From Erwinia tasmaniensis Et1/99 (lineage in GTDB: Bacteria > Pseudomonadota > Gammaproteobacteria > Enterobacterales > Enterobacteriaceae): a stretch of DNA of 64,000 bases. The notes beneath the pieces were generated by a model. It saw only the letters and a program-made list of their open reading frames with translations, had not been told where the DNA came from and did no database searches. Every line of letters begins with the position of its first letter. The stretch's first letter is position 1. This document shows positions 62,657 through 64,000 of the stretch, in pieces. Position numbers and translations under genes: made by a program. Where the stretch lies: assembly GCF_000026185.1 (NCBI RefSeq), contig NC_010694.1:2914001-2978000 (forward strand), read 5' to 3'.

Positions 62657-63733
62657 CTAGCGCGCATCACGCACCGCCAGCCCCAGTTGCCAAACCGCCA
62701 TCGCATAGTGGTTGCTGTGATTATAGCGAGTGATGACGTAGAAGTTGGGCAAGCCATACCAGTATTGATAACGTTTACCCATATCAAATTTCAGCAGGCT
62801 AACCTGTTGATGATTATCCAGGGGTATCTTTGAAGACAGTCCGGCTGCATTTAGCGAGGAGACCGTATAGCGGGTTTTAAAACCGCTTTCCAGTCCGGGT
62901 GCCTGTCCATCAGCTTCAACCGCCACAGTACCGTTCGTCAGCCATCCGTGAGCCTGAAAATAATGCGCCACGCTGCCGATTGCATCGACCGGATCCCACA
63001 GGTTGATGTGTCCATCGCCATTAAAATCAACCGCATACTGTTTAAACGCCGACGGCATAAACTGGCCATATCCCATTGCGCCGGCAAAGGAACCCCGCAA
63101 ATCAAGCGGATCGTCATCTTCTTCACGCGCCATCAGAAGGAAGGTTTCGAGCTCACCGCTAAAATACTGGGCGCGTCGCGGATAGTTAAATGAAAGCGTT
63201 GCCAGCGCGTCAAGGATACGCGTTTTGCCCATAACGCGACCCCAGCGGGTTTCTACGCCAATGATCCCGACAATAATTTCTGGCGGAACGCCATATTTTT
63301 GCTGGGCGCGCTGTAGTACATCCTGGTATTGATTCCAGAATGCTACGCCGTTTTGAACGTTTGCTGGCGTAACAAATTTACTGCGATAGCGTATCCATGC
63401 CCCGTTGGGGCCACTTGGACCCTGAGCCGTGGCAGGTGCCTGGCGATCCATCAGGCGTATGACCCAATCGAGATTTTTGGCCTGAGCCAGTACGTTGTGC
63501 AACTGCTCGCGGTCAAAACCGTGCTTACGCACCATATCATCAATAAACGCGTTGGCTGCCTGATTATTGGCAAAGTCGCCACCTAACACCGTGCCACTAT
63601 GCGAAGGTTCAAGCTGGAAGGTGCTACCTCCCTTAAAGGGGTTACCCCGCTGTTGAGCCGCCGAGTCTTTCGGCTGACTGCTACAGGCGGCCAGTAATGC
63701 GACTACGGGGATAAGCGCTGCCAAATAACGCAT
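62657..63733 (-). CDS. mltB: membrane-bound lytic murein transglycosylase B
   Basis: A 358-residue lipoprotein with the lipobox LLAACSS (Cys about residue 17). The catalytic domain has IVGIIGVETRWGRVMGKTRILDALATLSFNYPRRAQYF, with the essential Glu in VETRWG, and GYGQFMPSAFKQYAVDFNGDGHINLWDPVDAIGSVAHYF, the EF-like calcium loop. It cleaves glycan strands to 1,6-anhydromuropeptides. It corresponds to E. coli MltB next to pncC. Confidence 0.97.
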   Translation of the reverse strand: MRYLAALIPVVALLAACSSQPKDSAAQQRGNPFKGGSTFQLEPSHSGTVLGGDFANNQAANAFIDDMVRKHGFDREQLHNVLAQAKNLDWVIRLMDRQAPATAQGPSGPNGAWIRYRSKFVTPANVQNGVAFWNQYQDVLQRAQQKYGVPPEIIVGIIGVETRWGRVMGKTRILDALATLSFNYPRRAQYFSGELETFLLMAREEDDDPLDLRGSFAGAMGYGQFMPSAFKQYAVDFNGDGHINLWDPVDAIGSVAHYFQAHGWLTNGTVAVEADGQAPGLESGFKTRYTVSSLNAAGLSSKIPLDNHQQVSLLKFDMGKRYQYWYGLPNFYVITRYNHSNHYAMAVWQLGLAVRDAR

Positions 63734-63959
63734 TAGGTGTCCATTTATCGTTCAGAAGAGGTCGGGCACAGATGGTAAAACATTGTCAGTCAGAAGTTAA
63801 TGCAGAATTACTCATCGCGATACGTAATCCTGTTCCGTTCCGCCGGTTGCTGTTGGGCGATTGTTGGCACGTCCTATGCTTCAATCGCGGAACCACGGCG
63901 CCTGTTGCTGCCCGTCACCAACGTGTGAACAGCGGGGGATCGGGTGAGTAAATATTGAA

Positions 63960-63982
63960 ACCCTGAGTTGATTGCTCAGGGT
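63960..63982 (-). terminator. possible terminator at the window end
   Basis: ACCCTGAG (63960-63967) and CTCAGGGT (63975-63982) with a 7-base loop; on the minus strand TTTCAA follows. It would end a gene lying beyond the window. 63734-63959 shows no gene. Confidence 0.5.
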
Positions 63983-64000
63983 AAGGGAGTTTACCTGATG

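Overview
This window is a chromosomal segment of an enteric bacterium (Enterobacterales). The long runs of E. coli-like gene order and near-identical housekeeping proteins (DnaQ, RnhA, RimM, AroF, RecA), together with a Klebsiella-type purine-ureide gene set, suggest a plant- or insect-associated genus such as Erwinia or Pantoea. The genus is an inference; no species marker was tested.

Layout. 1-1596: the 3' part of a YbdL-type methionine aminotransferase and the omega-amidase yafV. 1580-20936: an accessory block built around uric acid/allantoin catabolism. A nine-gene minus-strand operon runs 9123 to 1580: an amino-acid-type ABC importer, then hpxJ, hpxK, hpxQ, hpxT and hpxP. It is preceded by a very good sigma-54 -24/-12 promoter (9176-9192) and NtrC-type sites (9345-9379). 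An RpiR-family regulator, an AT-rich orphan coiled-coil gene (10445-11527) and the plus-strand hpxWXYZ operon follow, the latter behind a second sigma-54-like promoter. A small defence scar comes next (an Mrr-like nuclease and a ruined type III methyltransferase fragment), then hpxSAB divergent from the allantoin permease hpxC. 20944-27144: tRNA-Asp, dnaQ, rnhA, yafS, gloB, mltD, a decayed IS3-family element and yafD. 27281-33206: a complete rRNA operon on the minus strand (16S, tRNA-Ile, tRNA-Ala, 23S, 5S, tRNA-Asp) with P1/P2 promoters. 33288-43270: clpB, pgeF, rluD, bamD, raiA, the pheL-attenuated pheA, and aroF-tyrA with a TyrR box. 43471-45833: two acetyltransferases, an atypical glutamine amidotransferase and a small secreted protein. 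45915-49486: rpsP-rimM-trmD-rplS and ffh. 49652-55111: ypjD, yfjD, luxS, the sRNA micA, gshA, yqaA and yqaB. 55322-56302: three tRNA-Arg genes and one tRNA-Ser, interleaved with 136-bp repeats. 56531-63733: csrA, alaS, recX, recA, pncC and mltB.

How it works together. The hpx genes cover 5-hydroxyisourate to OHCU to allantoin to allantoate to ureidoglycine to oxalurate, plus oxamate to oxalate. Uptake would be through HpxP, HpxC and the ABC system. No urate hydroxylase/uricase and no oxamate carbamoyltransferase (HpxFG) lie in this window, so entry into the pathway and the oxalurate-to-oxamate step must be encoded elsewhere or handled differently. The sigma-54/NtrC signals say this is a nitrogen-scavenging regulon. 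The rRNA operon joins two chromosomal neighbourhoods that are far apart in E. coli (yafD/mltD and clpB/pheA), which points to inter-rrn recombination.
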